Assembly (NCBI RefSeq): GCF_008017455.1
Contig: NZ_VRTY01000057.1
Coordinates: 1-39,571, forward strand
DNA length: 39,571 nucleotides
Reading direction: 5' to 3'
From: Pontibacter qinzhouensis
GTDB taxonomy: Bacteria > Bacteroidota > Bacteroidia > Cytophagales > Hymenobacteraceae
Position 1 is the stretch's first letter, and each line of letters begins with the position of its first letter. Positions 6,453 through 15,528 of the stretch are shown here, piece by piece. Below the pieces are notes generated by a model, which searched no databases, had not been told where the DNA came from, and saw only the letters and a program-made list of their open reading frames with translations. A program made the position numbers and the translations under genes.

Positions 6453-9197
6453 CTACTTCACCAGTACTTTAGCACTACCTTGCCTACCATCCGAAGCATA
6501 GCGAACAATGTACAGGCCAGGCTTCAGGTTACGAAATGAAACAGTTTTAGAAGTTGCCTCTCCTACTATCACTGCACCGGTTTCGCTAAACACTGAAACA
6601 AAAGTTTTTGAACCAGTAATATAAAGCGTCTTCTCCTTGTAGTCAATCAGTTTGTTTCCGATGTCCTTTTTTACAGAAGTTACGTTTGCAACGACAAGAG
6701 AACCAGTGCCTTCGAGAACGGAAGGGTGTGTAGTGGCAGTGTAAGTACCAGGTGCAATGGCTGTACCATTCAGCATGAAAGCATTTACACGAACTGTTGT
6801 ATTCAGCACTGCTTTGCCGTTGCCGCTGGTGTTGAGTTTCAGGTGGTCGCCTACACTTTTCTCATGGCTGAGGAGCACCTTGTTGTTTAAGCCTACCTCT
6901 ATCAGACCTGCACCGAACGCTTGGGCAGTAGTACCTTCCATACGAACCACACCATCTGCATGCGCAGGGGCATTGGTTACATCCCAGATGCCGGTGAAAC
7001 TGCTGTTGTCTCCCCCAAGAACGAGTGTGGCTACTTCAGTACCGTTTCTGGAATTCCGGGCCGTAATTTTGCCGTTTCCACTGATGTTACCGATTAATAC
7101 CATTGCGTTTCCTGCACTATTGCCACTGTTCATTTCCATACGCACATCACCTGACACTTCTATAGGGGCATCCAGCGTAAATCCTGTGCCACTGGTGGCA
7201 TAGCTCATTCGGGAGCCCTCCTCCATCCGAATAACACCTGTTGCTCTGTGAGCTCCTCTCAAGCGAACGTTTCCGGTGCTGCTCAGTACAATATCAGCAG
7301 GGAAAACAAAGTTTGTAGTCTCTATCTCTCTGGCAACCATAACCGTTTCGCCTGCCTCAGGCAGTAGCTGTGGCGAGAAGTGTGCAGGATTATCCCAGTT
7401 CCCGTTTGTTCCGCCTATAAAGTTAAAGCTGCTTGGGCGACCTACAATAACCTTACCGGTACCACCAATTAAGCCTGCATGGGTGGTTGCGGAATATTCA
7501 CCCAGAGACTGCATGGTACCATCAATATAAAACTCACTTAGCGTTACATCTGCATTGAGTACAAGCGTTGAGCCTGTTACCACTCTCAGAGCTGCCGTAG
7601 GCTGCAATGCGCCACCGTTTCCGATAACAAGTGTGGCTCCACTGTTTACTGTTACATCACCCTTACCAATGGCACTGGCTACGTTTACTTCCAGTGTGCC
7701 AGCCGTTACGTTCCAGTTTCCTGAGTAGTCACTGTTGTTGGCAGCCAGCACTACGCGTCCGCTACCTTCTTTCGTGAATATGTGCACTCCGCTTAATGCT
7801 GCATTCAGGGTAAGCGTACCTGTTCCATTCATTTTATTTGCTTCTTTGGTAGCTATTTTACCTCCCAGGGTTACATTGCCGGCAGTAGTGAGTTCGGCCC
7901 CGGCCATGGAGAGGTAAGTAGCGGTGCTGTTATCTGTCACGTTTAGTTTGGCTCCGTTCTGCAGGTGCAGGTCGGCCAGGAAAGAACCGCCGGTTGCCAA
8001 CACTTCATGCTGCCCGTTCACAGTTGCAGATTCTCCAACAGCAGGCACATCGCCCGGATTCCAGTTTCCGGCCACTAACCATCCTTTCGTATTGCCGCTG
8101 CCTGTCCAGTTAAAATTCCGGACAGCTGGTGCCTCTGCGGTTGGGTGCCATCCGTCAGAACCTCCCATTACATTCTGGATAGTAAAGGTAGCTGCTTCTG
8201 CTTCTGTCAGTGCCCGGAGGCCAGCCCAGTTGGCACGGTGGCTCATATCAGCACCTGGTCCGGTGTTGTTGTACTCGTAGAGGTGCAGGTCCGGACTGGT
8301 ATCGGAATAGTCCATCCCCCACTTATCGCCCCAGCCTTCCGGATGTATTTTTTCCGTCATATGCGAATTAAGAATTGCTACTTTAGGATATTCATGCCAC
8401 GGACGGCCGATTCTTACAAGGTTTCCGTCATCTCCGGCGCGTGGGCTGTTGGTAGCGTATGTAAAGCGGCTGTTGTTAAATACATAACCATATGGTTGGG
8501 ATCGCGGTGTGGAGGGAGCTGTAATCCAGCCACCACCCCAGCTGCGGATTTCGCAGTTTTCGAACCAGGCAATGCCTCCGCCATAGATGTAGTCGGTACG
8601 GCCCAGCACAATGCAGTTCTCGAAATAGCTGCGCTTGCCGGCATCCCATAAGTAAATAGTATCCTGGTAACCCAGAAAATTACAGTTCAGGAATACATTT
8701 TTGTCGGATTTAACTGTGATAGCCAGCGCCTGTCCAACCGGACCTGCCGTATTCTGGAAGGTAAGGTTTTCGGCCCGGAAGCCATCGCCCTGCAGGGTGA
8801 TGGTTGATGAAGTCCGGATATTCTCGCCTGTCCATTTGGCAGCATCGGCAACTGGGCATTTATTACCTGAGCCCGGGCTGTTACAATCGTAAATATGGTA
8901 ACTGATAATGGTTTCGTCACGGCTTTCCCCGATGAAAGTTACATTCTTCTTATCACCTGGGACGATCAGCTTTTCGGTATTGTAGAGGCCGCGCTTGATG
9001 TAGATGACCGTGCGCCTGTCGCTGTTGGAAGGCACCGCATCGATAGCGTCCTGTATCTTATTAAAATTGCCGCTGCCATCAAGAGCCACAACCATGTCGG
9101 CATTGAACGGATTCTGAGCCCTTGCTGAAAAAATAATCAGGAAGATGAACAGCAGCATTAAAATCTTCGGTAAAGGTTTAGCCATTTTCAAAAGCAT
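6453..9197 (-). CDS. Secreted CE8 pectin methylesterase with passenger repeats and T9SS sorting domain
   Basis: Removes methyl esters from homogalacturonan so that pectate lyases can act. 914 residues with a signal peptide (MLLKMAKPLPKILMLLFIFLIIFSARA). The CE8 domain spans about 30-360, with GYQDTIYLW (acid/base Asp near 177), GRTDYIYGG (nucleophile Asp near 199) and IGRPW (Arg near 264), the conserved active-site set. Residues about 365-830 are Gly/Asn/Thr-rich beta-repeats; GNISGNGKITARNS and SSFTGIWDVTN resemble autotransporter passenger-associated repeats. The last about 75 residues (TLYITGSKTFVSVFSETG ... GLYIVRYA ... KVLVK) are a type A T9SS C-terminal sorting domain, so the protein should be exported by T9SS and held on the surface. 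It is the last PUL gene before the transposon-disrupted gap. Confidence 0.92.
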   Translation of the reverse strand: MLLKMAKPLPKILMLLFIFLIIFSARAQNPFNADMVVALDGSGNFNKIQDAIDAVPSNSDRRTVIYIKRGLYNTEKLIVPGDKKNVTFIGESRDETIISYHIYDCNSPGSGNKCPVADAAKWTGENIRTSSTITLQGDGFRAENLTFQNTAGPVGQALAITVKSDKNVFLNCNFLGYQDTIYLWDAGKRSYFENCIVLGRTDYIYGGGIAWFENCEIRSWGGGWITAPSTPRSQPYGYVFNNSRFTYATNSPRAGDDGNLVRIGRPWHEYPKVAILNSHMTEKIHPEGWGDKWGMDYSDTSPDLHLYEYNNTGPGADMSHRANWAGLRALTEAEAATFTIQNVMGGSDGWHPTAEAPAVRNFNWTGSGNTKGWLVAGNWNPGDVPAVGESATVNGQHEVLATGGSFLADLHLQNGAKLNVTDNSTATYLSMAGAELTTAGNVTLGGKIATKEANKMNGTGTLTLNAALSGVHIFTKEGSGRVVLAANNSDYSGNWNVTAGTLEVNVASAIGKGDVTVNSGATLVIGNGGALQPTAALRVVTGSTLVLNADVTLSEFYIDGTMQSLGEYSATTHAGLIGGTGKVIVGRPSSFNFIGGTNGNWDNPAHFSPQLLPEAGETVMVAREIETTNFVFPADIVLSSTGNVRLRGAHRATGVIRMEEGSRMSYATSGTGFTLDAPIEVSGDVRMEMNSGNSAGNAMVLIGNISGNGKITARNSRNGTEVATLVLGGDNSSFTGIWDVTNAPAHADGVVRMEGTTAQAFGAGLIEVGLNNKVLLSHEKSVGDHLKLNTSGNGKAVLNTTVRVNAFMLNGTAIAPGTYTATTHPSVLEGTGSLVVANVTSVKKDIGNKLIDYKEKTLYITGSKTFVSVFSETGAVIVGEATSKTVSFRNLKPGLYIVRYASDGRQGSAKVLVK

Positions 9198-9272
9198 TAA
9201 AAGGTTAATTAAAGAAGCAAAATCATATTTTAGTGATTCACAAATGCTTGTATTTTTTAATATTATTCTATC

Positions 9273-9310
9273 ACGGAAGCAGAAGCCTGCAGGTCAACCT
9301 CTGCTTCCGT
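9273..9310 (-). terminator. 11-bp perfect stem-loop between the GH95 and CE8 genes
   Basis: ACGGAAGCAGA (9273-9283) pairs with TCTGCTTCCGT (9300-9310) around a 16-nt loop, 17 bp after the GH95 stop in the direction of transcription. No strong T-run follows. It could be a weak terminator or an RNA-stabilizing hairpin that tunes expression within the operon. Confidence 0.5.
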
Positions 9311-9327
9311 AACAGCATATTCGTGAC

Positions 9328-11805
9328 TTAATTTGCTAGCAGCGTATAGGTTTTGCCTTTCCGCGTTCCCAAATCGAGTAAAATCGTTTGCGGCAGCTCG
9401 ACATTTGCTGCGGTTGCCTTTGGCGAAATCTGCGGCTCTTTAATATGGGATACCTGGTAAAATGTATTCGGATTCTCCCCTGCTGCTTTTTGCAGCTTAC
9501 CCTTGCCCTGCATTACCAGGCTATCCGCCACTCTTATCCGGCAGTTGCCGCCCAGCTTTGAATGTATCGCCAGTTGCTTCACTTTTCCGTTCTCCCAGCG
9601 CATGTCTACTACAAAGCCCCCGCGTGCGACCAAACCTTTTACCTCACCGGAGGACCATCTGTCGGGCAGGGCGGGCAGCAGGTGCAGCGTGCCGTCGTGG
9701 CTTTGCAGAAGCATTTCGGCAATACCGGAAGTACAGCCAAAGTTGCCATCTATCTGGAAAGGCGGATGCGCATCGAAGAGGTTCGGGTAAGTACCGCCAC
9801 TCTGGCCTGTTGCCTCATAACCGGCTGGCGATAGCTGGTCTTCAATGAGTTTATAGGCACGGTTGCCATCTAAAAGCCTGGCCCACAGGTTCACTTTCCA
9901 GCCCATCGACCAGCCTGTAGATTTGTCGCCACGGTAAACGAGGGAGTTTTTGGCTGCATTGAACAGCTGTGGGTGGCTGTAAGGCGACACCTGGTTGCTC
10001 GGGTAAAGCCCGTACAGGTGCGACACGTGACGGTGTTTATCGTTGGTGCGGTCCCAGTCGTGCATCCACTCCTGCAACTGCCCGTGCTGGCCTATTTGCA
10101 TAGGCGGCAGGCGGTCACGAATGGCTTTCAGGGAATCAGCGAAGGCTATGTCTGTGCCCAGTATTTCAGCTGCCCGGATAGTGTTGCTGAATACATCAAA
10201 CACTAATTGGTTATCCATGGTGGTGCCAGCGGCAATAGATACGCCGCTCTGATGCCCGTTTTCAGGCGACATAGACGGCGTTACCACCAGCCATTTATTC
10301 ACCGGATCTTCCTGCAGCACATCGGCATAGAACAAGGCTTTACCTTTCAGGATGGGGTAGTACTCCTGCAGGAACTTTTTATCGCCGGTGTAGAGGTAAT
10401 GCTGCCACAGGTGCTGCGTAAGCCAGGCGCCGCCCATCGGCCACAGCCCGTAAAAAGCGCCGTCGATGGGTCCGGACATGCGCCAGATGTCGGTGTTGTG
10501 GTGCATGTTCCAGCCACGGGCCCCGTACATGTTTTTTGCACTTTCTTTACCGGTTTCTGCCAGGTCTTTGAGCATGGCGAACAGTGGCTCGTGCATCTCG
10601 GGCAGGTTTGTTACCTCGGCCGGCCAGTAGTTCATTTCGGTATTGATATTCACGGTGTACTTGCTGTCCCAGGGGGGCGACACTCTATCGTTCCAGATGC
10701 CCTGCAGGTTGGCCGGCTGCGTGCCCGGCTGGGAACTGGAGATGAGCAGGTAGCGCCCGAACTGGAAGTACAGCGACACGAGCTGCGGGTCGTTGCCTCC
10801 GGCGAATTGCTCCACACGCGCATCGGTAGGCTTATTTGCCGCGTCTGTTTTACCTAAGTCAAGTGACACCCGGTCGAAATATTTCCGGTAGGTTTTGATG
10901 TGCTCCTCCCGGGCTTTGCTGTACTTCTTTTTGGTCGCAGCTGCCAGAAAACCGGCTGCCCTGGAAGCTTCATCACCGCTCAGGTCTTTGTAGTTTTTGA
11001 AGTTGGTGCCCATCGACACATAAATGATTGCCTCGTCGGCACCCGTTATTTGCAGCTGGTCGGCTGTGGCTGTTACCGTTCCTCCCTTCACGATCGGCTG
11101 TATGCGAGCCTGGAATTTCACTTTTCCTTTTTTGTTGTCGCTGTCGCCCGATATTCCTGCCAGCACGAGCTGTTTCTCCTGCGTTTGCACGCTATAGCTT
11201 TTATGGGGGCTATCGGCTCCGAGGGTACAGGAAATACTTTGAGGCATATCGGCGGTTAGCCTGATAATAATAACTTCATCCGGAAAGGAAGAGAACATTT
11301 CGCGCTTATACGTTACGCCATCCACCTTATAAGAGACCGAAGCCATTGCATTCCCGATGTCCAGGTCGCGGGTATAGGCGGTAGCTCCTTCGTGACCAGG
11401 GAAGGAGATGAACAGGTTGCCCACTGGCTGGTACTGCATTCCGTAATTCAAATGAGCCGGTGCACCTCTTGGAATCTTCTCAAGCGCCAGCGCCTGAGCT
11501 TCCTTGTGTTTGCCTTCGAAGATTAGCTGACGAATCTCCGGCAAGGCACTGTAGAGGGCGGCATTGACATTGTTGCCCGGTTCCCCTGACCAAACGGTTT
11601 CCTCATTTAACTGGAGCTGCTCCCTGGCCGTTTCGCCAAATATCATGGCGCCTATGCGGCCGTTGCCCAGTGGCAGCGCCTCGTTCCAGTTAGAAGCGGG
11701 CTTGTTGTACCACAGCTTCATGTTTGTACTTGTCTGTGCAGCGGAATCAGCAAGGACGGTCATTATTAATACAAATGCACAAATAACACTTCTAAGAATA
11801 CTCAT
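9328..11805 (-). CDS. GH95 alpha-L-fucosidase / alpha-L-galactosidase
   Basis: Inverting glycoside hydrolase of 825 residues with signal peptide MSILRSVICAFVLIMTVLADSAAQ, so periplasmic or exported. The N-terminal beta-sandwich begins LWYNKPASNWNEALPLGNGRIGAMIFG, the classic GH95 opening. NINTEMNYWPAE (about 385-396) carries the Asn pair of the active site, TPSMSPENG (about 510) the general-acid Glu, and FQIDGNFG (about 687) the Asp that helps activate water. GH95 members cleave terminal alpha-L-fucose, and some in pectin loci cleave alpha-L-galactose of rhamnogalacturonan II. In this pectin locus either substrate is plausible. It lies 71 bp after the GH43 gene and 130 bp before the CE8 gene, on the same strand. 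No T9SS tail is present. Confidence 0.93.
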   Translation of the reverse strand: MSILRSVICAFVLIMTVLADSAAQTSTNMKLWYNKPASNWNEALPLGNGRIGAMIFGETAREQLQLNEETVWSGEPGNNVNAALYSALPEIRQLIFEGKHKEAQALALEKIPRGAPAHLNYGMQYQPVGNLFISFPGHEGATAYTRDLDIGNAMASVSYKVDGVTYKREMFSSFPDEVIIIRLTADMPQSISCTLGADSPHKSYSVQTQEKQLVLAGISGDSDNKKGKVKFQARIQPIVKGGTVTATADQLQITGADEAIIYVSMGTNFKNYKDLSGDEASRAAGFLAAATKKKYSKAREEHIKTYRKYFDRVSLDLGKTDAANKPTDARVEQFAGGNDPQLVSLYFQFGRYLLISSSQPGTQPANLQGIWNDRVSPPWDSKYTVNINTEMNYWPAEVTNLPEMHEPLFAMLKDLAETGKESAKNMYGARGWNMHHNTDIWRMSGPIDGAFYGLWPMGGAWLTQHLWQHYLYTGDKKFLQEYYPILKGKALFYADVLQEDPVNKWLVVTPSMSPENGHQSGVSIAAGTTMDNQLVFDVFSNTIRAAEILGTDIAFADSLKAIRDRLPPMQIGQHGQLQEWMHDWDRTNDKHRHVSHLYGLYPSNQVSPYSHPQLFNAAKNSLVYRGDKSTGWSMGWKVNLWARLLDGNRAYKLIEDQLSPAGYEATGQSGGTYPNLFDAHPPFQIDGNFGCTSGIAEMLLQSHDGTLHLLPALPDRWSSGEVKGLVARGGFVVDMRWENGKVKQLAIHSKLGGNCRIRVADSLVMQGKGKLQKAAGENPNTFYQVSHIKEPQISPKATAANVELPQTILLDLGTRKGKTYTLLAN

Positions 11806-11876
11806 GTTTTATAAAAATTTAAAACTTATAATTTTCTACTTTTATAGCAGTAACAAGAAATCACCAATTCTTTTTC

Positions 11877-12503
11877 TTAATTATTCAGATTTCTTGCCTG
11901 CAGAGGATTTATCCGGAACCAGTCAAAATCGGCATAGCCTGCGTCGTTTATCTTGTCTTTTCGCACGGCAAACAAACCCACTTTGGCGCCTATCCACTTG
12001 CCTGGTTTAGCTGTAAGCGGTGTGCCTACTAGCTTGAATTGGCTGCCGTCTTCGCTGTAGCTGAACTGGCATACAGCTCCCTTATCCACATCCACTCTAA
12101 AATAGATTTCTTTGCTCTTCACCTTGCCCAGCAGCTCCTCTTTGTCGGGGGTGCCTTTCTCGGCTTTCTCGCCTTTGGTGTAAGCCAGGTAAAGCCCGTC
12201 TTTTTTGCTCACCAGCGAAAGGTGCGCATAACTGTCGCTCATCACGATCAGCCCTGCCCGCTCGTTTACCAGTTTATCGTTTGGCGTGAACTTCATCTTT
12301 GTGGTGACCGTGAATTGCTCAGCCGGGAACTTCTGCAACAGGAGGTTCGAAGTATCCCAGAAATTTTTATAGTTCTCCGGTTGCTGCTCTGTAAACATCC
12401 GCAGCTGGCCATTAGAGGGATTGACAAAAGCCCAGGTAGCTTTGGGATTGGCATGCCACTGCCACTGCAACCCCAGCCTGTGCCCCTCAAACTCATCTGA
12501 TTC
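11877..12503 (-). pseudogene. Detached C-terminal module of the GH43 gene
   Basis: Continues the GH43 reading frame directly after the TAG at 12504-12506. It begins ESDEFEGHRLGLQWQWHANP, the usual start of the concanavalin A-like C-terminal domain of GH43 beta-xylosidase/arabinofuranosidase-type enzymes, and runs about 208 codons to a TAA. Typical jelly-roll strands follow (FTVTTKMKFTP, AGLIVMSDSYAHLSL, CQFSYSEDGSQFKLVG, VGLFAV, DFDWFRI). No shift of frame is needed to join it to the catalytic half, so one base change explains the split. It could be translated only by readthrough or from an internal TTG at 12470, and would then lack a signal peptide. In other genomes this module is fused to the catalytic propeller. 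Confidence 0.85.
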
Positions 12504-13589
12504 CTAGGGCGTTACTACCGGAGAGGTCTTGCCTACGTCCGGCTTTTGGTGTACCAGCACCGGTTGCCCTTTGCCGTCGCCATCAGTGTCTTCGCCGATT
12601 ACCGGCCAGTCGTTCACCCACTTCATGGGTTGCAGGTGCACAATGCGGCCATAGGCCTCAACGTCCTGGAAATGCATAAACCAATGTTCTTTGCCATCTG
12701 GTGTGTCTATCCAGGCGCCCTGGTGCGGACCGTTGATGGAAGTTTTTCCCTGGTCCAGTACGATTTTCTCCTCGTAAGGGCCATAGATGTTTTTGGAGCG
12801 GAGCACCAGTTGCCAGCCTGTAGACACGCCACCGGCAGGCGCAAAAATGTAGTAGTAGCCGTACCGCTTGTAAAATTTAGGACCTTCCACGGTAGGGTGG
12901 GCATCGTGACCGTCGAAGACCATCACGCCTTCGTCGAGCACTTTGGTGCCTTCCGGATTCATGCGGTTTATTGTCAGCACGCTTTTGATGCCGGCCCGGC
13001 TACCGGCCCAGCCGTGCACCAGGTAAGCCTGTCCGTCCTCATCCCAGAAAGGGCAGGAGTCGATAAGGCCTTTGCCTTCCTTTACCAATACCGGTGCCTC
13101 CCATTGCCCTGCAGGATTTTTGGTCTTCACCATATAGATGCCAAAGTCAGGGTCGCCCCAATAGATATAGAACTCGCCTTCGTGGTAGCGGATAGCCGGC
13201 GCCCACACCCCATTACCGTGCTGCGGCCTGGAAAAGTGCTCGAACGGGGGCAGGCGGTCCAACGCATAGCCGATGATTTTCCAGTTCACCAGGTCCTTGG
13301 AGTGCAGCACCTGAAGACCAGGTACGACATTAAAGCTGGAAGAGGTCATGAAGTAATCATCTCCTACCCTACACACATCCGGGTCGGAGTAGTCGGCGTT
13401 GATGATGGGGTTTTTGTAGCGGCCATCACCCAGGTCCGCCACCCATACTTTCGATACCTCGCCCGTGGGTGCGGGTAGCGACACCCAAGCCTGTGTTTTT
13501 TCGGTGGATGCTATTTCAGTACGTGTTTTCTCGCTCTGGCAAGCAAGTAAAGCCAGTAAACTTAACGTCAGATATTTCTTTGAAAGCAT
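12504..13589 (-). CDS. GH43 glycoside hydrolase, catalytic half, cut by an in-frame TAG
   Basis: Lipoprotein-type signal (LTLSLLALLACQ, lipobox LLAC) followed by a GH43 five-bladed propeller; 361 residues to the premature stop. Active-site segments are present: NADYSDPDVCRVGDDYFM (general base), GLIDSCPFWDEDGQAYLVHG (pKa-modulating Asp) and HPTVEGPKFYKR (general-acid Glu). Likely acts on arabinose- or xylose-containing side chains of pectin. The TAG at 12504-12506 falls in the linker before the C-terminal domain, so the catalytic domain is complete and might still fold. A CAG (Gln) codon in the intact gene would need only one C-to-T change. It lies 40 bp after the PL1 gene, clearly in the same operon. 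The stop could also be a sequencing error. Confidence 0.88.
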   Translation of the reverse strand: MLSKKYLTLSLLALLACQSEKTRTEIASTEKTQAWVSLPAPTGEVSKVWVADLGDGRYKNPIINADYSDPDVCRVGDDYFMTSSSFNVVPGLQVLHSKDLVNWKIIGYALDRLPPFEHFSRPQHGNGVWAPAIRYHEGEFYIYWGDPDFGIYMVKTKNPAGQWEAPVLVKEGKGLIDSCPFWDEDGQAYLVHGWAGSRAGIKSVLTINRMNPEGTKVLDEGVMVFDGHDAHPTVEGPKFYKRYGYYYIFAPAGGVSTGWQLVLRSKNIYGPYEEKIVLDQGKTSINGPHQGAWIDTPDGKEHWFMHFQDVEAYGRIVHLQPMKWVNDWPVIGEDTDGDGKGQPVLVHQKPDVGKTSPVVTP

Positions 13590-13629
13590 AATTGATTTTT
13601 AATACTATAATCATTAACTGAAGCAGCCA

Positions 13630-15303
13630 CTATTCTCTTAGCAGTGCCAAACGCTTTACTATATGTTCATTTTCCGTCTGAACAGACACCAGATAAATGC
13701 CCGCAGGCAGGCTGTTCTCTCTGACATCGGTGCCGTTCCACTTCACTTCATGGTTACCAGGTGCCAGGCGGCTGTTGAGCAGCATATTTACCTGTTTTCC
13801 CGCCAGGTCAGTTACCTCAATTCGCACCTGGCTTTGCTGTTTCAGTGTAAAGGCAATTGCGGAAACTCCTGTAGATGGATTCGGGAAGATCTCAGTTTTC
13901 TCAAGCCTTTTCTCCTGCGGCAGCCCGGTTACGTTTAAGGCAACGAGGCTGTTGAGGTATAATTCCAGGTTAGTATAGCCGCTGGCATGGATGCCGTTGC
14001 GGTCGCTGGCATCGTCCGGATTCAGTCCGTTGGCGGTTTCCCAGGCGTCAGGCATGCCGTCGTTATCGGTATCCTGCGGTGCTGGCAAAGACTGCAGCAC
14101 TGGCCAGCCGCCCACATCGGCTTGTGAGTCGATGATGCCGTTAGTACTCCCTTTTGAGCCCTGGGCGGTAAAGGAGCGGTCGAGGACGGTATTCAGGATG
14201 CGTTCGTCCACTGCATCGCGCCTTAGCGATGCTCCGGCATACTGCAGTACCAGTTCGTAGGCTTGTTCTGCCGAATGAGTAACCACATTATTCCCGATAT
14301 CGTGTGGGGAGCTCATGCGCATGGCTGCCTTGTCTGCTTCCGATACGGTGCCGTAGCTGTTGTGAAACTGGTTGTATACACCGTAGGTCCAGTTGTCTTC
14401 CGTGGCGCGGGTGCTGCCATCCACGAAGTTGCCGTTGATGTAGAACCTGCCCCAGATGTCGTAGTTAGTACCTCCAACTGTTTTGTTTTTATCGATGGAA
14501 AAGATACGCTCCCTTCTGGAAGACGCTGTGGCAGGGCCGGGCTTGTAGTAACAATTCACGATATTAACATCTAACCCCTCTGCACCGTAGCCGCTGTTGC
14601 CGTTCCAGTTGTAGATGACATTGTTGCGCATATCGGTCACTTCGGTGCGGATACCGCCAAGCCGGGGGTTACGGCTGTCGTGGTGGGCCAGCAGGTTATG
14701 GTGAAAAGACGAATACCTGCCCCCCCAGATGCCACCATACCCATGCGTGCCTTTTTCGTGAAGTGAGTTGCGCAGGCTTTCAGCAATAAGGCACCACTGC
14801 AGCGTGAGGTTTTCATTGTCATAAAACGACACGCACTCGTCGGTAGACCAGCTCATGGAGCAGTGGTCTACTATTATATCTTTGCGGTACCGTCCTCCAA
14901 GGGCGTCGGCCTCCTGCTGCGCTTCGTCGCCCATTCTAAAGCGAATGTAGCGGATAATGACATTGTCGGTATTGACGTTAACCGGGTAGTTTTTGATGGT
15001 GATGCCGTCACCCGGTGCTGTCTGTCCGGCAATGGTAATATTGGGGTTGCTAATGTTGAGGGTGGAGTTCAAAGAAATGGTCCCGGAAACTCTAAAAACA
15101 ATAGTACGCGCCCCCGATCTGGTTACTGCATCGCGTAAACTCCCGGCTCCGGAGTCGTTGAGGTTGGTAACAGCATATATTGCGCCTCCCCTACCGCCAG
15201 TAGTATAACGGCCGAAACCTTCTGCACCCGGAAAAGCTAATTGCTGGGCCTGGAGGTAACCTGAGAAGGCAAAACAAATAATGAACAGTAGTCTTTTAAT
15301 CAT
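13630..15303 (-). CDS. PL1 pectate lyase with T9SS C-terminal sorting domain
   Basis: Extracellular pectate lyase of 557 residues. Signal peptide MIKRLLFIICFAFSGYLQAQ, then FPGAEGFGRYTTGGRGGAIY and the parallel beta-helix with ITIAGQTAPGDGITIKN, IIVDHCSMSWSTDECVS and FHHNLLAHHDSRNPRLGG; the Arg in RNPR is the usual PL1 catalytic position. NDGMPDAWETANGLNPDDASD is a Ca-binding-type loop. From about residue 470, EIFPNPSTGVSAIAFTL ... AGIYLVSVQTENEHIVKRLALL is a type A T9SS sorting domain, so the enzyme should be surface-attached or released. It begins 225 bp after the DUF4957-like gene and is followed 40 bp later by the GH43 gene. It differs from the distal PL1-like protein in lacking the long N-terminal extension and in using T9SS. 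Confidence 0.93.
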   Translation of the reverse strand: MIKRLLFIICFAFSGYLQAQQLAFPGAEGFGRYTTGGRGGAIYAVTNLNDSGAGSLRDAVTRSGARTIVFRVSGTISLNSTLNISNPNITIAGQTAPGDGITIKNYPVNVNTDNVIIRYIRFRMGDEAQQEADALGGRYRKDIIVDHCSMSWSTDECVSFYDNENLTLQWCLIAESLRNSLHEKGTHGYGGIWGGRYSSFHHNLLAHHDSRNPRLGGIRTEVTDMRNNVIYNWNGNSGYGAEGLDVNIVNCYYKPGPATASSRRERIFSIDKNKTVGGTNYDIWGRFYINGNFVDGSTRATEDNWTYGVYNQFHNSYGTVSEADKAAMRMSSPHDIGNNVVTHSAEQAYELVLQYAGASLRRDAVDERILNTVLDRSFTAQGSKGSTNGIIDSQADVGGWPVLQSLPAPQDTDNDGMPDAWETANGLNPDDASDRNGIHASGYTNLELYLNSLVALNVTGLPQEKRLEKTEIFPNPSTGVSAIAFTLKQQSQVRIEVTDLAGKQVNMLLNSRLAPGNHEVKWNGTDVRENSLPAGIYLVSVQTENEHIVKRLALLRE

Positions 15304-15428
15304 GATAAAGTTTGTGAACAGAGTTTCAAAATAGTAGCTATAGAGGGATCTTCACCGTTGGCTTTTATGTTAAGGCCACAACAAAAACAGAGTTAGTAAA
15401 TAAATTTTCTACGAACAATTTTCAAAGG

Positions 15429-15468
15429 ACCTGAAGTCCCCCACTAGTTGAGTGAGTTGACTTCAGGT
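15429..15468 (-). terminator. 10-bp perfect stem-loop between the DUF4957-like and PL1 genes
   Basis: ACCTGAAGTC (15429-15438) and GACTTCAGGT (15459-15468) form a perfect stem around a 20-nt loop in the 225-bp gap after the importer genes. There is no T-run after it on the minus strand. Its place, between import genes and enzyme genes, suits an attenuator or processing hairpin that lowers expression of the downstream enzymes. Confidence 0.5.
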
Positions 15469-15528
15469 TAGAGTTATCTGGCAGGTTACTATCCCCACTG
15501 ATTTTTAGTAGAAGATATTTCATCTGAA

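Noticed and set aside
12546..13478. 310-codon plus-strand open frame
   Set aside because: Antisense to the GH43 catalytic domain, which has clear family motifs.
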